Shown: in pieces, positions 36,032 to 59,415 of the stretch
How the letters are laid out: every line of letters starts with the position of its first letter
Numbering within the stretch: position 1 is the stretch's first letter
From: Hypomesus transpacificus
Lineage: Eukaryota > Chordata > Actinopteri > Osmeriformes > Osmeridae
NCBI RefSeq assembly: GCF_021917145.1
Contig: NC_061062.1
Span: forward strand, 13,278,521 to 13,342,520
Direction of reading: 5' to 3'
DNA: 64,000 nucleotides
Notes under the pieces: model-generated
Databases searched by the model: none
What the model saw: the letters and a program-made list of their open reading frames with translations, nothing else
What the model was told of the DNA's origin: nothing
Translations under genes and position numbers: made by a program

Positions 36032-37181
36032 TCTTCAAAGTGGTCACTGCATATGAGTAAATTATCCATAATAGATGTGTTTAAATAACACATTACGATG
36101 TTTTCATGGCACAGCCTTGTTAGGGCTAGTGATCTAGGCTGCAAAATAAAGGGACTCTTAAAAATTAACTAAACACGCCTTCAGTGCTAGCCGAGGTAGC
36201 TAGCAATGTTAGCTGGCCGTCACCTTGGTAACCAGGCACGCGGCAAGCCTCACCCTCAACTCTGACCCAAGCCAAGGTGTGAACGAAACAAGAATCTACA
36301 GGCTCTAGCTTGCTGGTTATCTGTCTCGGTCAATACAATTTTATTGTTCCAGAACAAAAAGCTAGCAATGTTAGCTAGTATAATGGGCGGGGGTAAACTA
36401 CATTTTTGTTATTAATATTTCGTGCATTTGCCCGATTCGTGCATTAGAGATAGAGCTGGTCTAACGCTAGTTAAAAAAGAGAGTTCAAACAAGATTGGCA
36501 ACTGCATATTTATTCTGGTGAATAAACTAGACCGTCTAACACGGTCATATGTTTGAAGTTGAATATTTTTCGCCTCTCACCATTTTTCCAAAGATGGTTG
36601 CTGAGAGAAACCGAAGATATTTTTCGCTGCTGTGGATGATTGTTGTTCACGGAACTCCTGCTTCTCCATTCAATGTCAGGCGTCTGACATGTTTGGCGAA
36701 TGTGTGCTCTGTTTTTTACACCAATAAGCCAATTTGAGTACTGCATCATTATACCAAAAAGGACACATTGGATGCAATGGATTGACTATAGTTCTTCAAC
36801 CCTGCCGTGGGTAATCATGATAGAAATTTCTGGAGACACTCCCTCCGGCTCAGCGGGTGGACAACAGCATCATACATATCTTAGTAGCATAAGCAAATAA
36901 AACATTATTAGCTATAAGATAAGCACCAATCACAATTTCCGTTATTTGCGTAGGCGTGTGTGCGTGTGCTTCTTTATCGTCAGCGAGTATTTTGGTTCGA
37001 TTGAAGTTTTCTCCACACAGGCTTCCGTAGAACATCCGTAGCCCTTACAGTGAGCGTGAAGTGTGGGTAGACAGCTCTGGTTAGCTAGCTAACGAGTTAG
37101 TGTTGCACTGATGGTGATGATCACTTTCGACTATACGTTCTACATTCATAACAGTTAACTACTAATTAAGATACATTCAAA
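36032..37181. promoter_or_regulatory. Divergent promoter region of mok and nemf
   Basis: The 1.15-kb region lies between oppositely oriented start codons. It contains an RFX X-box (separate entry) and GCTAGC-rich stretches. No ORF here resembles a gene. Confidence 0.5.
36219..36232. promoter_or_regulatory. RFX X-box motif upstream of mok
   Basis: GTCACCTTGGTAAC fits the X-box consensus GTNRCC-N2-RGYAAC in full. It lies 188 bp upstream of the mok start codon. RFX factors drive ciliary genes, and MOK is a cilium-linked kinase. Confidence 0.65.
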
Positions 37182-48745
<11,564 letters not shown>

Positions 48746-50152
48746 CACAAACACAGGCCAAAGTGACCAGGGCGAGGTCTGAAGTTTTGCCTCCAAGTTT
48801 TTTCTCTGTCCACTGCCGCCTTCTGAACTGAACTCATCAGCCAATGCCCCACAATGTCATTACAACAGTGGCTATGTGCTTCAGACCTCTCCAACATGTG
48901 ACTGACATGCTGAATAATAGTTCTGAGGAGGTCCATATTTAAAAACCAGGACGTAAATAATGTACAGGCATAAGTTCTGATTTCACTTCTGTCTGTTTAT
49001 TCTCTCCCGATTTGAAAATGAAAACATAATTTTAAACATTTTGTACAATATATTTCTTAATAAAAATGTCAGGGGAAAACTGTGCAAATCAGACAGGTTA
49101 TAAAAACAACATAACTTTTATCTTTTGTGATAAGAGGGGTCTTCAGTGCAAATGTGACTCATTGATGTAGTTTGCTGTTTAACTGAAGCTGACTAATTAA
49201 AAGATGACGCTACAGCTGAATTATTGTAAAATCTGTTAGTCTCTCCAGCAATATTGATTACAGGAGCTTAAAAAATAGAAACTTTTGAAACACTGACAAT
49301 AATTCCACACAAAAATATATATGCAATACAAAATTTACATCATTACAGACACTCAAAGAACAGCCCCATGGTAATAGCCTCGTTCCGAACTATCTGGACA
49401 CGACGCATATCTGTAGACCCAACTACTATAACAAGCTTTGTTGCTATAGTTGAACGATTTGATTTGTCTGGCTAAGTCAGACAACAGTGATAGTCCAAGC
49501 AGCTCACTGTGCTATAACAGTAGTATATGCAGGTCTGATCCGGCGGACTCAGAATCTCCATCAGTCCACCAACAGTCCATAGTAGTTCTACGTATTATTG
49601 ACAGAGGTTCTGACTATCCCTCCCCATGTATCAATGGTGGTAATTATCAGTGGGCAGTTGTCTTCAAACAGGTTTGTGGCAGTCCACTATTGCTACTGTA
49701 CATTATACACACACAAAGTTTCGTTTTACTATTCATGTGGGGACTCAATTCAGTCCCATTCAAAATCCTGTTTTCCCTAACTCCCAGACTAAACCTTAAC
49801 CCAAAAACCTAAACTAAAACTATCACCAAATGTATCCCTTAATTTAAATCTAACCCCTAAAACTCTAGAAAAAGCACTTGAACTTGTGAAGACCAAGAAA
49901 ATGTCCAAACAAATAAATTATTTCCATTCTCTGCTATTCTTGAGGGGATCTCGGGTCCCCACAAGGACAGATAAACATGCCCACACATGCAATGCATCTG
50001 ACATACACTTCCTCCTAGCATCCTAAAGACTGGTTTTCGTTTCTTTCCATTTAGGGTAATGGCAGCCAACTATTGATCTTTCTCACCATCTCTCTCACAT
50101 ACACACACACACACACACACATACACACATACACACAGTAGTGGATATGCTC
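48746..50152. other. Convergent intergenic region between nemf and klhdc2
   Basis: It holds the nemf 3' UTR with polyA signal AATAAA at 49059-49064, then an interspersed repeat (49730-49985), then the klhdc2 3' UTR with a CA tract. No gene is visible. Confidence 0.6.
49730..49985. repeat. Interspersed repeat flanked by GGGGAC / GTCCCC ends
   Basis: A left part with TGTGGGGACTCAATTCAGTC and a right part ending GGTCCCCACAAGGACAG flank a middle rich in CTAACCC-like words. I recognise this as a common fish repeat, but I cannot give its family name. Confidence 0.5.
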
Positions 50153-52208
50153 CTAGGAACCCAATGTGTTAGGGTCGCCCATCCTCTGCTGGAGGCAGTG
50201 CAGCAGATGTTTGGGCAGGCAGTCCCAGGAGGAGGCCAGCCGCTCCCTGTGCTGCAGCGCTGCCTCCACACAGAACCTGCAGCATAGAGACAGAGCAAGA
50301 GAGGCCAACACACTTTGAAATACATATTTAAGTGCAGCTTAATAGCCATTTTGTGAAGCAGACAATATAAAAAATAAATCTCTAAAAAGGTGTTTTCCTC
50401 TGCTAATTCTTACCTCATCAGAGACTTGGGTTGGACAGAAAAGACCAGCAGCTCGTTGCTGTGAGCCTGAGAACAAAGCAGCTCCTGTCAGAAGAACTAT
50501 CAAGTGAACAAACAACTAAACCACAAAGATATTTGTTTTTTCTGTGGTGACTTTGTTTGCTTCACATTTAAGAGTTACTCACAGCCCTGTGTTGGGACAG
50601 CAGGTTGTTGGCACAGCCCCCGAACACAAACACCTCCCCATCAGGACCTGGACATGCAGTGTGCCATAGCCTGAGAAACACACACACACACACACACAGT
50701 TACAAACTGACACACTTGAACCTGTACTACATCATTATTTTATCTCAACAAACTCCTTTAAGTACAGTAATACAAGATGTGATATTATATTGCAACAATG
50801 TGTTTCATCTGGGACTTGTGACTGTCAGATAACTTGTGCTGTACCGGGGAGACTCTGTGTGGCCGTGCTTAAAAGACTTCCATTCGTTCTTACTGACACA
50901 GTACAGCCAAGCATCACCTGAAAAGAGACAGAGAGAAACCGTTTTGAACCTGTTTGCTGGTCCCCTCTCAGGTTCTGCCTGGATTGATGAAGATTTATAC
51001 TGTAAATACACATAATTATCATTCATATCATTCAGCAGTCATATTAAAAGACTAACTTAATGTCTCTCTGACAGTGGTGAATCCTCCAAACAGGAAGATG
51101 TGGTCAGGTGACACAGGGGTGAAAGAATGCCAGGACCGCCCCACTGGCCCCTGCTGTGGAACGCTCCTAAGGAAGTTAAAAGGCAGATTTGAAGGAAGTA
51201 GATGGGTTGGAGGCCACTGGTGAGAGCGGATGTTCACGTCGGAAAACATTGACACCAAACTTACATCTCATGCCACTCCCAGGTGTCCAGGTCAATGTAG
51301 TACAGATCGTTCAGACGGTAATCCTGGAGACAGGGAGAAGGAAAAGGAATGTTGCATAAATCCATTAAAGTTAGCAATATACTTGGTCTCTCCACCCCTA
51401 CAAGTGAACGGGTAGTCCTCACCCTGTATCGCCCCCCAAATACGTAACCTCGGTTGCCCACCACAGCACAGGCATGTGCTGCCCTGGGAGAAGGAGCGTT
51501 TCCCTGCAACAGACACACAGGAAGAGAACACATAGGACGTATAGAAGTCTCACACAATGGAGCAGAATGTCCGCATCTCAATAGTGTACTTGAGCCTAGT
51601 TACCTTTGTGATAGGCTGGCTCCATGATGACGTCTCCAGGTCTAGAATGTGGATGTGGTTGTTCCAGCCACGCCCAGGGTGGTCCCCCTAACAAAACAAG
51701 CACAAAGGGACATTAAAAAGTGTTTTGTAACTTTACATGCTTTTAGATAAATAAAAAATACATGTTTTGCGAACATTCTTGGTACACAATTCAGGGAAGG
51801 ACATCTTGCCACTGACCATGAAGGAGGAACTTTCGTCGTACTCAAAAGTCCCTCTATGAGGCCCCTGTGCAACGTAGCCGTAACCTCCGAAGAAAATTAG
51901 CCTTGGAGCAGAGCAAGAGTGAGGCACACATTTACTGACACATACACTCTCAGCTTTGTCACCTGTAATTAGTCAGTTCAGAGTGTTTAGATGTTCCCTT
52001 TCATCTAAACACTTAGATGAAATTTTAAAGCAATTAGGATCTATAACAAACTGTGACAACGCACTATGCACCTTTTCATGCCTGTGTGGACCCATACCTG
52101 TTCTTGTGAACCCAGCAGCCCAGCTTGTCCTTGCAGGATGGAGGCAGGCCCTTCAAATCTTTCATCTCTTCCCAGGACAGCTCTGGAGCTCTCAGGGGCA
52201 GACGATAG

Positions 52209-52250
<42 letters not shown>

Positions 52251-53024
52251 CAAGAAAAGAAACAAGTAAATCACCTCACTCAGTTTACAAGCTCTTTCTC
52301 TCCCACACACACACACACAACAGTATTTATATATTTTTGCATGCAGACAAACACTGCGCTCACCCGGTTAGTGTTGCCTCTGGCGTGGTGTCCTCCAAAC
52401 AGATAAAGCACCCCGTCTACACACACTCCACAGCTGCCTGACATGGATGAGTGCTGGTTGCCACTGGTCACACACTTCTTCCTGTGAAGTTATTGTGTGA
52501 TACATCATTTATAGTATCTAATATATTTTTGGTTTGTGTATGTAAAAAATGGCGTGTAAAAAGAGAGCAAAGAAGTTACCATCCTCCTGTCTCCATGTTG
52601 TATATCCAAATCTCATTTTTGGGCAAGTATAAGTCAAAAGATCCATGAGACAGCGAATTCTAGTAGAGTCAAAGAGATACATTATAATATGGTATAGATA
52701 TATTACAATGTATACGAATGTTTCAGGTTTTCTACATTGTGTACATAATTGGCTTACCTTGTACCCGCCCCAGACATACATGCAGTTTCCATCCACCACT
52801 GCTATGTGACCGCTGCGCTCTGCTGGGGCGTCCAACTCCAATGACCCAGCAGCCTCACTATCCAGAGGAGGGTCATCCTCCTCTTCGTCATCTTCTTCCA
52901 CATCATCCACATCGTCTTCCCCAACCACCCAGTCAAACTCCCTCTCATCTTCATCCCTCTCGGACTCATCGTCATCTTCCTCGGCAGGCAGTTGGTCTGC
53001 AATGTCCTCCTCCATTTCTGCCAT
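50153..53024 (-). CDS. klhdc2: Kelch domain-containing protein 2
   Basis: KLHDC2 is a substrate receptor of a CUL2 ubiquitin ligase that recognises C-terminal diglycine degrons. Thirteen exons sum to 444 residues: 52758-53024, 52580-52659, 52364-52481, 52098-52210, 51817-51901, 51604-51687, 51423-51503, 51265-51323, 51057-51166, 50845-50917, 50583-50670, 50414-50466 and 50153-50276. Kelch blades are clear, for example GVLYLFGGHHARGNTN, RLIFFGGYGY, GYVFGGRYR, HIFLFGGFTT and VFVFGGCANN. The C-terminus ends NTLGS, like the Gly-Ser end of the human protein that self-inhibits by mimicking a degron. The N-terminus carries an acidic extension of about 40 residues more than in human (DDDESERDEDERE and similar). 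An ETS-like site lies upstream at 53645-53652. Confidence 0.96.
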
Positions 53025-54107
53025 GATGATCTGGCACTGACAACTGCAGTCTTGATTGCGTTGTGTGCTGAAATTAAAAAACTAAGCGTATTGTAACTTT
53101 CAGTATGTGTGTTGCTAGAGTTTCTTGTTACCTGGAATATTCAGAAAAACAAGACGTTAGCTCCGCAACAAGACAGTATACAATAATCTTTGACCAAGAT
53201 TAAGCAGAATTGTGGGTATGACCATTACATGTTGACTGAGCTGCATCGCTGACCAACTGCAGTTTTTTTTTTTTACATTTGTTTGTTGACTAAGTACCAG
53301 ACGTCATGATGCACAAAACAAGCACATTTTGTAATACTGTGACATGACTATACCGTAGATATAAATCACGCTACTAGTAAGAGTGCTTGCAGGAATGAAG
53401 CGAGCCACAAACTACTGTTAGATGTCTCTAACGTTAAGGTCTTTACAGCACAAAATATATCTATAAAGATCAAAGCTAAACAGAAAAGTAGCTTTGCAAT
53501 CCTGCTACATCTTATCATAGACGTACTTTATTTCAAATGCTCTCCGTCTGCTTAGGCCTGCTGTGTTGATTTCTGTTTTTATTTTAGCAGAAGTGAAAGG
53601 CTGCGTGACGACATTAAGATGAGGTCGTTCGTTGAAGTCCGAAACCGGAAGTTACTTTCCCAATCGGCCATTTAAAGAAGGTAAAGAGGTAGGCTGTCTA
53701 CCGTCAGAGCCTGTTTAATATGTTTCATATTAGACATTCCCTGCTACCGTTTATGTATTTTCTTGTTCAGTGCCCGTTGGATGCGGTTTATTGATGCCAT
53801 ATGATGTTGGTGCAGTTTGTTAGCGCCGTATCCATTGGCGGCATCCAAAGCATATTTTAGTCCTGCTGAACGTAGCGGCAAACTTGTTTTTAAATATTTA
53901 TATTTTTTTAGTGGTCACATTTATAAATGTAAAACAAATTCTCACATGTTTAAAACCTTTCAACATACAACATAATGTAGATCTTTATTCCATAATACAA
54001 CTGGTATATTGAAATACAGATATAATTTACACTTTTATTTTTTATTTTATTTTTTTTACAAAACGATGAGTTACACAGTTAATCCATGGGAAGCTCCCAT
54101 CCATTCT
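53025..54107. promoter_or_regulatory. klhdc2 promoter side and pole2 3' UTR
   Basis: The region separates the klhdc2 start from the pole2 stop on the same strand. CCGGAAGT at 53645-53652 fits the ETS consensus. A pole2 polyA signal on minus (TTTATT at 54034-54039) lies 69 bp past its stop. No gene is visible. Confidence 0.5.
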
Positions 54108-57100
54108 CTAGAGCCCTTGAAGCTTGCTGTGAGGATAGAAAGAGAAAGCACATTTAAAATAACAACTTTAACTTTTTTCTCTCCAGTAGAGTTATCGTGG
54201 ATAGGTTACAATGTGGGTAGAAGAGAATATTCCTTACCTGTCCTCCACAGTCCTGTTGGAGGGATAGTACACTTTGAAGGTGAAGCCAGTCCTTGGGAAG
54301 GAGCCCTGCAGAGAATGAAGGCATGAAACAGGATATTAACAAAATCCACTCAATAAATAAGGAGATACTACAAGTAGGCACCAAGTTTAGTTTGTCGATT
54401 TATTATTTGAGCTGCATCACCGCATGCACCGGTAACTAAAACAAAATCCAAATGTGTAGGTGAAGGCTGCTGCTGTTACCGGGTTGATGCAGAGGCAGTC
54501 TGTGTTGGAGATGTTGAACGGGTCGTATTTGTCAGCAAAAATAATGACGTCGGGCAGAGGGTAGACACGGAGGGCGTAGTCATAAGCCCAGAACACCGGA
54601 CTGACATAGAGCGGCAGAGGGGTCAGGTGACCCTGGGACAAGATGGTCTTCACAAACTATAGAAGGAGAGGTACAACAGTCAGCTATAGTTATACCTTCA
54701 TTAAAAAGAAGTGATGAACTGAGATTTTCAACTCTGTGAAAAATAAGCATGACAACTTTGATGACACCACGGACCAGTGGCAGAAGGATTGGCTGAATCC
54801 CAGATCTCAGACAGGAAGAGGACCACATGACAGCAGTCAGACACTCACATGGTTTGGAATGTCAAGATTGTTGCTAGGCATCCGGACACAGTTTCTGCAC
54901 ATCTTGTTGACCAGATCTTCTCTAAGGACAACGATTTCCTGACTACAATACTGAATCCTAAGGGGGAAGGGGTGGGGCCAGGAAACAAAGATAATTATAC
55001 ATTTGATGCACAAGCATTGCCCTTTTTAGAGACAATATAAACAATAAACATCTGAAAATCCTATAGTTCATATTTGTCCACTGGAGGCGATTTGTTGTTC
55101 CATACCTGCAAGGGTTTGTGGTAAAGACTGAGAAAGGAACCCTCTGTCTAAACTCCTCAGTGATGTGGTCTGCTAGGGGAGGCCTGGGGATTCAATGTGA
55201 GCACACATAAAACTCAACATGTATACTACAGGATGCCTACATCTGTTCAAAATATTTATGGTATATTGAAATGCAAAGCCAGCAAAGACATCACAAAAAA
55301 ATCAGCATATGCCCTAAAGACAGGTCCAATCTTCATGGCTGCTGAATATGATATCTTAAATTTGTTCTCCTCTAGTGAGTTTTTCTGGGAGTTTTTCCTT
55401 GTCTTCCTTGAGGATTTAGGTTGGTTGAATGGCAGTTCAATGGGCGTATGTGAAGCCCTCATGTGACATTGCTTGTAAAAAGGGATATACAAATCATTTT
55501 GATTTGATGATCCCTAAATTCTTACCTGGGCAGGATGGTGCTGGGGCCAGGGTCGTCAGGCCCAGGAACAAACACAAAGCGACTACTGCAGGTCAGATTA
55601 GATGAACTCAGTCAGTAGCAGAATCCTCCAGAATTACACTTTGGTAAAACCATCAATCGAGTGCATCACAATACAATACTATGACATACACAGATCTAGG
55701 ATCTTACCTGTTGTGAATGCTGGGGTATTCACAGATTGCATCTGCCAGTAGCTTCAGTGACTCTTCAAAGAGGAGACCAGAAGACAGAATCAGTCTACTG
55801 AGCAACGTAATATAAACAGCTGAGATAAGGATCTTGAGGCCCTCACCTTTGAGGGATGTGATCTGAGTTTTCCCATACGGGGCAGAGGAGAAGTTTCCAC
55901 AGAAGATGAAGCAGGTGGGAGGCATGGCAGCATAGCCTACACAGAGCAAAGTATACCAAATGTCAACTGCTGTCACAATCACAACTGTACCAAAAATGTA
56001 AAGACACTGAGATCAATGAATCAAACTCTTACACTGTATGAAGATATTTTAGTATAGAAGGATTTGAGTATAGGGCAAGTCTGGGCCGAGACTAGCTCAT
56101 AATCCAGACAGACAGACTCTCACGACCAGTGTTTCCTACCTGAAAACATAAGATGGATCTTCTCCAACACCTCCACACTGTCCAGCCACACGTCAGACAA
56201 TACGACGAACATGGCATCCTCGTTCTCCTCCTCCAGCTGTTTCAACTTAGCGGACGCCTTTACTGACATGGTTGACGGGCCACCGAAAAAGTTAGTGTTG
56301 CCATAATATGCCCTAGAAAAGATAAGGTCACACACAGGTAAGATTCCTCACAATACTAAACACAAACAAATAACAGTAGTAGTAATTACTTTATTGATCC
56401 CAGAATTTCACATACATTGATTTATTTGTGACGGCATGACACAGTAAAAAAATTTACCACCACAAATGTATACACTTTTTGTTGTTGTTGCAATTTACAA
56501 ATACAAAAGAGAGGAAAACAAGTGATAACCTAAACTAGTAGGAACACTACCCACAATACATATAAAGTGGAAACCAGAAGGTTGACCTGCTGACCTGGTG
56601 GTGGAGGAGGGTTCAGTAGGGGGGAACCCAAAGGCGTTGACATGGAAGACGGAGTCCTCGTACCAGCCTGTGAGGAGAGGGAAGTGCAGACGTATGTTTA
56701 GCCTTAAGGGACAGGAATGCTCCTTTTACACTATATAACATTACACCTGAAGGACTATCTAATCTCAAACTCTCTAGTAACTCTGTAGTACCTATACTTG
56801 GCACCACACTATAAAGACCTGTATGATTGTGTTGATAATAATGATTACTTTACCTTCTGCCAAAACAAAGCAAGATTCTGTGTACAAACCACTGTGAAAC
56901 TGGTGGAGATACAGGTAAAGGAATGATACAATTGTAGCAGTGAAATAAAGAAACTCAGATTTCATGTAAATTTTCCCTGAACACAATCATCGTTCACTTT
57001 GTTGTTTTTTTCACTACCCTAAACTGAGATGTTCAAGAAACTAAGCAGAAAAGTATGAGTCTACATCTTTTGTGCTCGTCAACCTTGTATCGTCTCATCA

Positions 57101-58731
57101 TCCTCCACCCATTCACCCACACTTGGACAGTGGAAGGATATTGCCTTTGACATGTTGAGCTGGATGGTTCCACTGGGGTCTTCCAGATAGAATTTACCCT
57201 GAAAAGATCAACATAACTTCAAACCTCTGTATACACAGAGCAGGCTTAATTTCCCGATTTCACCTTTTTCAAATGAAAATGTATTCAGTCGCCATACCAA
57301 TGTTCATTTGTTGTGTACTGATTGATAGACTTTATTGCATGAGCACCTCCTATGAAAAAAACGAATGCATTAATAAGACTACTCCACCTCTTTCAGCTGT
57401 GTCACCATTCCTAGGACGATGACCTCGCCTAACTTAGCTGTGCAACCAAGCAAGGCCTCTATCGTCTTCAACTGTTAAAAATAACAGAAATATATAAAGT
57501 CAGTACCAAATCAGGGGATGCAACAAGGCATGCACATATAAACCATTGTTGTTACCTGAAATTTGTTCCTGCCTTCCTCTACAGCTGCACCTATAGCAGG
57601 GGGGGTGAAGAGCTCATGACGATGTGTCCGCTGTGAAAGGAGGGAACACATCAGGCAGAAGACAAGTCTCCTTCACATTTTTGTAAAGCTGTAAGTCAGT
57701 GCAGTGTATTAACCTGCTGCAGTTTATGAACTCAGTTGGCAACAGTGTACTAACCTGCTGCAGTATAGTATAGCGCTCCCTGAAGAGGTCGGCCTTGTCT
57801 CTGGCTGTGCCACACAGGCTGGGCGCAGGGTGATTCGTCATGCTGATGCTGCCAAAGACCAATCAGCAACAACTTTACTAAAACATGTCTAGAACCAGTT
57901 GTAGGATCAATTAATTACTGCAGGAAATGCTTACATTTTGAAATTATATGGTACTCACGGAATGAACTTTTTCCTCTCAGTACTGTAGATAAACCGTGGC
58001 ACATCAAATGCACTGATGATGTTAAAAACATTGTCTCTGAAAATATGGACGTAGTTAATTTCAGCCCATCATAGTAAGAAATGAGACCACAACCAATAGA
58101 CCATGATACAATGTACCATGATGTATCAGATTTTTGGACAATAACTTACATATTTTCATCACATGACTGACTACAATCCTGTACAGCAGTCTCCACTACT
58201 GGTAGCTCTATCATATTGGAGGACACTGTAGATGAAGGACGGACATTTATTAATGGCAGCTGATTGATTGATTACTTGCTGCGTACAAGATCAACTGTCA
58301 TCGTTTGACACTCACAAGGCTGCTTCTCAACAGCATCTAACACCCGTTCGATGACATCATCCAGTTCCAGCGGACTGACTGATTCCAGGACCTCAATGAG
58401 ATACCTACTGGCATCTCTGTAAATTCACAAATCAACATGTAGTCATCAACCCAAATGACAGCTATGTAGCTAACTATTGTTGGCTAGGATCAATGTCATT
58501 TATTCAACATATCCTGCTGACTTCAAGAATCAACACAGCATCACACAGTATCAACAGAGACGTTACTTCTTGGCTCACTACCTGTGTAACTGAGTTGACT
58601 ACCCATTCCACAATAAATATACCCCCTACAAGATACAGACACACATAACAACAATAGACATACGGTCGAAGCATCAGTCCCCGCATCTTGAACCCAGCAG
58701 ACACTTTAGATTTTACTTTGCGAACTTCCAT
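54108..58731 (-). CDS. pole2: DNA polymerase epsilon subunit 2
   Basis: POLE2 is the B-subunit of the leading-strand polymerase epsilon holoenzyme. Nineteen exons sum to exactly 527 residues, the human length: 58664-58731, 58316-58416, 58150-58225, 57959-58036, 57755-57848, 57556-57630, 57388-57471, 57142-57198, 56854-56902, 56595-56667, 56140-56312, 55847-55936, 55708-55762, 55526-55585, 55106-55183, 54849-54957, 54480-54656, 54238-54305 and 54108-54126. The inactive phosphoesterase-like domain shows [13 protein letters not shown] and [11 protein letters not shown]. The C-terminus ends SKLQGL. An ATG six bases upstream (58737) would add Met-Asn; I chose 58731 because it gives the family length. 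The intron 56903-57141 is AT-AC type; all others are GT-AG. Confidence 0.97.
55350..55505 (+). repeat. Interspersed repeat with GTAAAAAGGGATATACAAAT end
   Basis: GAGTTTTTCCTTGTCTTCCT, a glycine-like TTTAGGTTGG stretch, GGGCGTATGTGAAGCCCTC and TTGCTTGTAAAAAGGGATAT form a block I have seen widely in fish genomes. It lies in a pole2 intron. Family not named. Confidence 0.55.
56375..56450. repeat. Interspersed repeat fragment (ACTTTATTGATCCC type)
   Basis: ACTTTATTGATCCCAGAATTTCAC is a common fish repeat end. It lies in a pole2 intron and the borders are uncertain. Confidence 0.4.
56903..57141 (-). other. pole2: AT-AC (U12-type) intron of pole2
   Basis: On the minus strand the exon ends TCAAAGGCA and the intron begins ATATCCTTC, matching the minor-spliceosome donor ATATCCTTT at 8 of 9 bases. 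A branch-like TTCCTTTAC (56915-56923) sits about 12 bases before the final AC, and the next exon begins CAGTTTCACAGTGG. This yields A-Q-F-H-S-G, as in the human protein. No GT donor nearby keeps that sequence. Confidence 0.88.
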
Positions 58732-59415
58732 GTTCACTGCTGCTTCACTACAATCAACCTTTCGCGCTAAACTTGATCAACTTCCGCATACATTTACCTC
58801 ACTTCCGGTAAAGGGGTGCACGTTTCAATTCAGTAGAATGGCTTCCTCTCCCTTCTCTGCGTATTTTTACCAGATGTTTACACAGACTGTATGTAATATT
58901 TTACCGTTATTAATTATTCATCAAGCAAAATCCCCGCCTGCAATCTTTCCCCTCCCATTTTCGGACGTGGTCATTGTCAGGGGAAGGAAACGACGCAAGG
59001 GTGATGGTGAACACTATTAAGATGTAGACCATTTTCAGCTTGTCTACTTTGACAAGACTATGCACCACACACTGTCATGTGATGTCACATGCTAGAACTG
59101 ACTTATGTTTTCTTTTTACAACTTAATAAAATTGTCTATGCAAGTATATTAGTTTTATTTCATGCTGTCTGACTTCAACAGGACCAGAGATTGGCTCTGA
59201 GCAGGACGAGCTGAAAGACGGACTTAAAATGTCCTTCGTCCCGTTCCGTAATAGCCCCCTTTGTCTCGCCCCCCTTCTAAATTCCTGCTGTCAAATGGCA
59301 AGCTTCTGGGTTGTTGACATGAACTCTTAGCCTATATGCTATTTCAACAGTTTATAATTGTCACGATTTTTTATATTCAATCTATCATGCATTTTTTATA
59401 ACATTTACAGCGGAC
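58732..59415. promoter_or_regulatory. Divergent promoter region of pole2 and klhdc1
   Basis: The region of about 0.7 kb lies between two head-to-head genes. ACTTCCGG at 58801-58808 is an ETS core in reverse, about 70 bp upstream of the pole2 start, and CTTCCGC at 58781-58787 is a second, partial one. No ORF here looks real. Confidence 0.55.

Noticed and set aside
49760-49865. Internal telomere-like CTAACCC words
   Set aside because: The words are irregular and belong to an interspersed repeat; there is no regular TTAGGG array.
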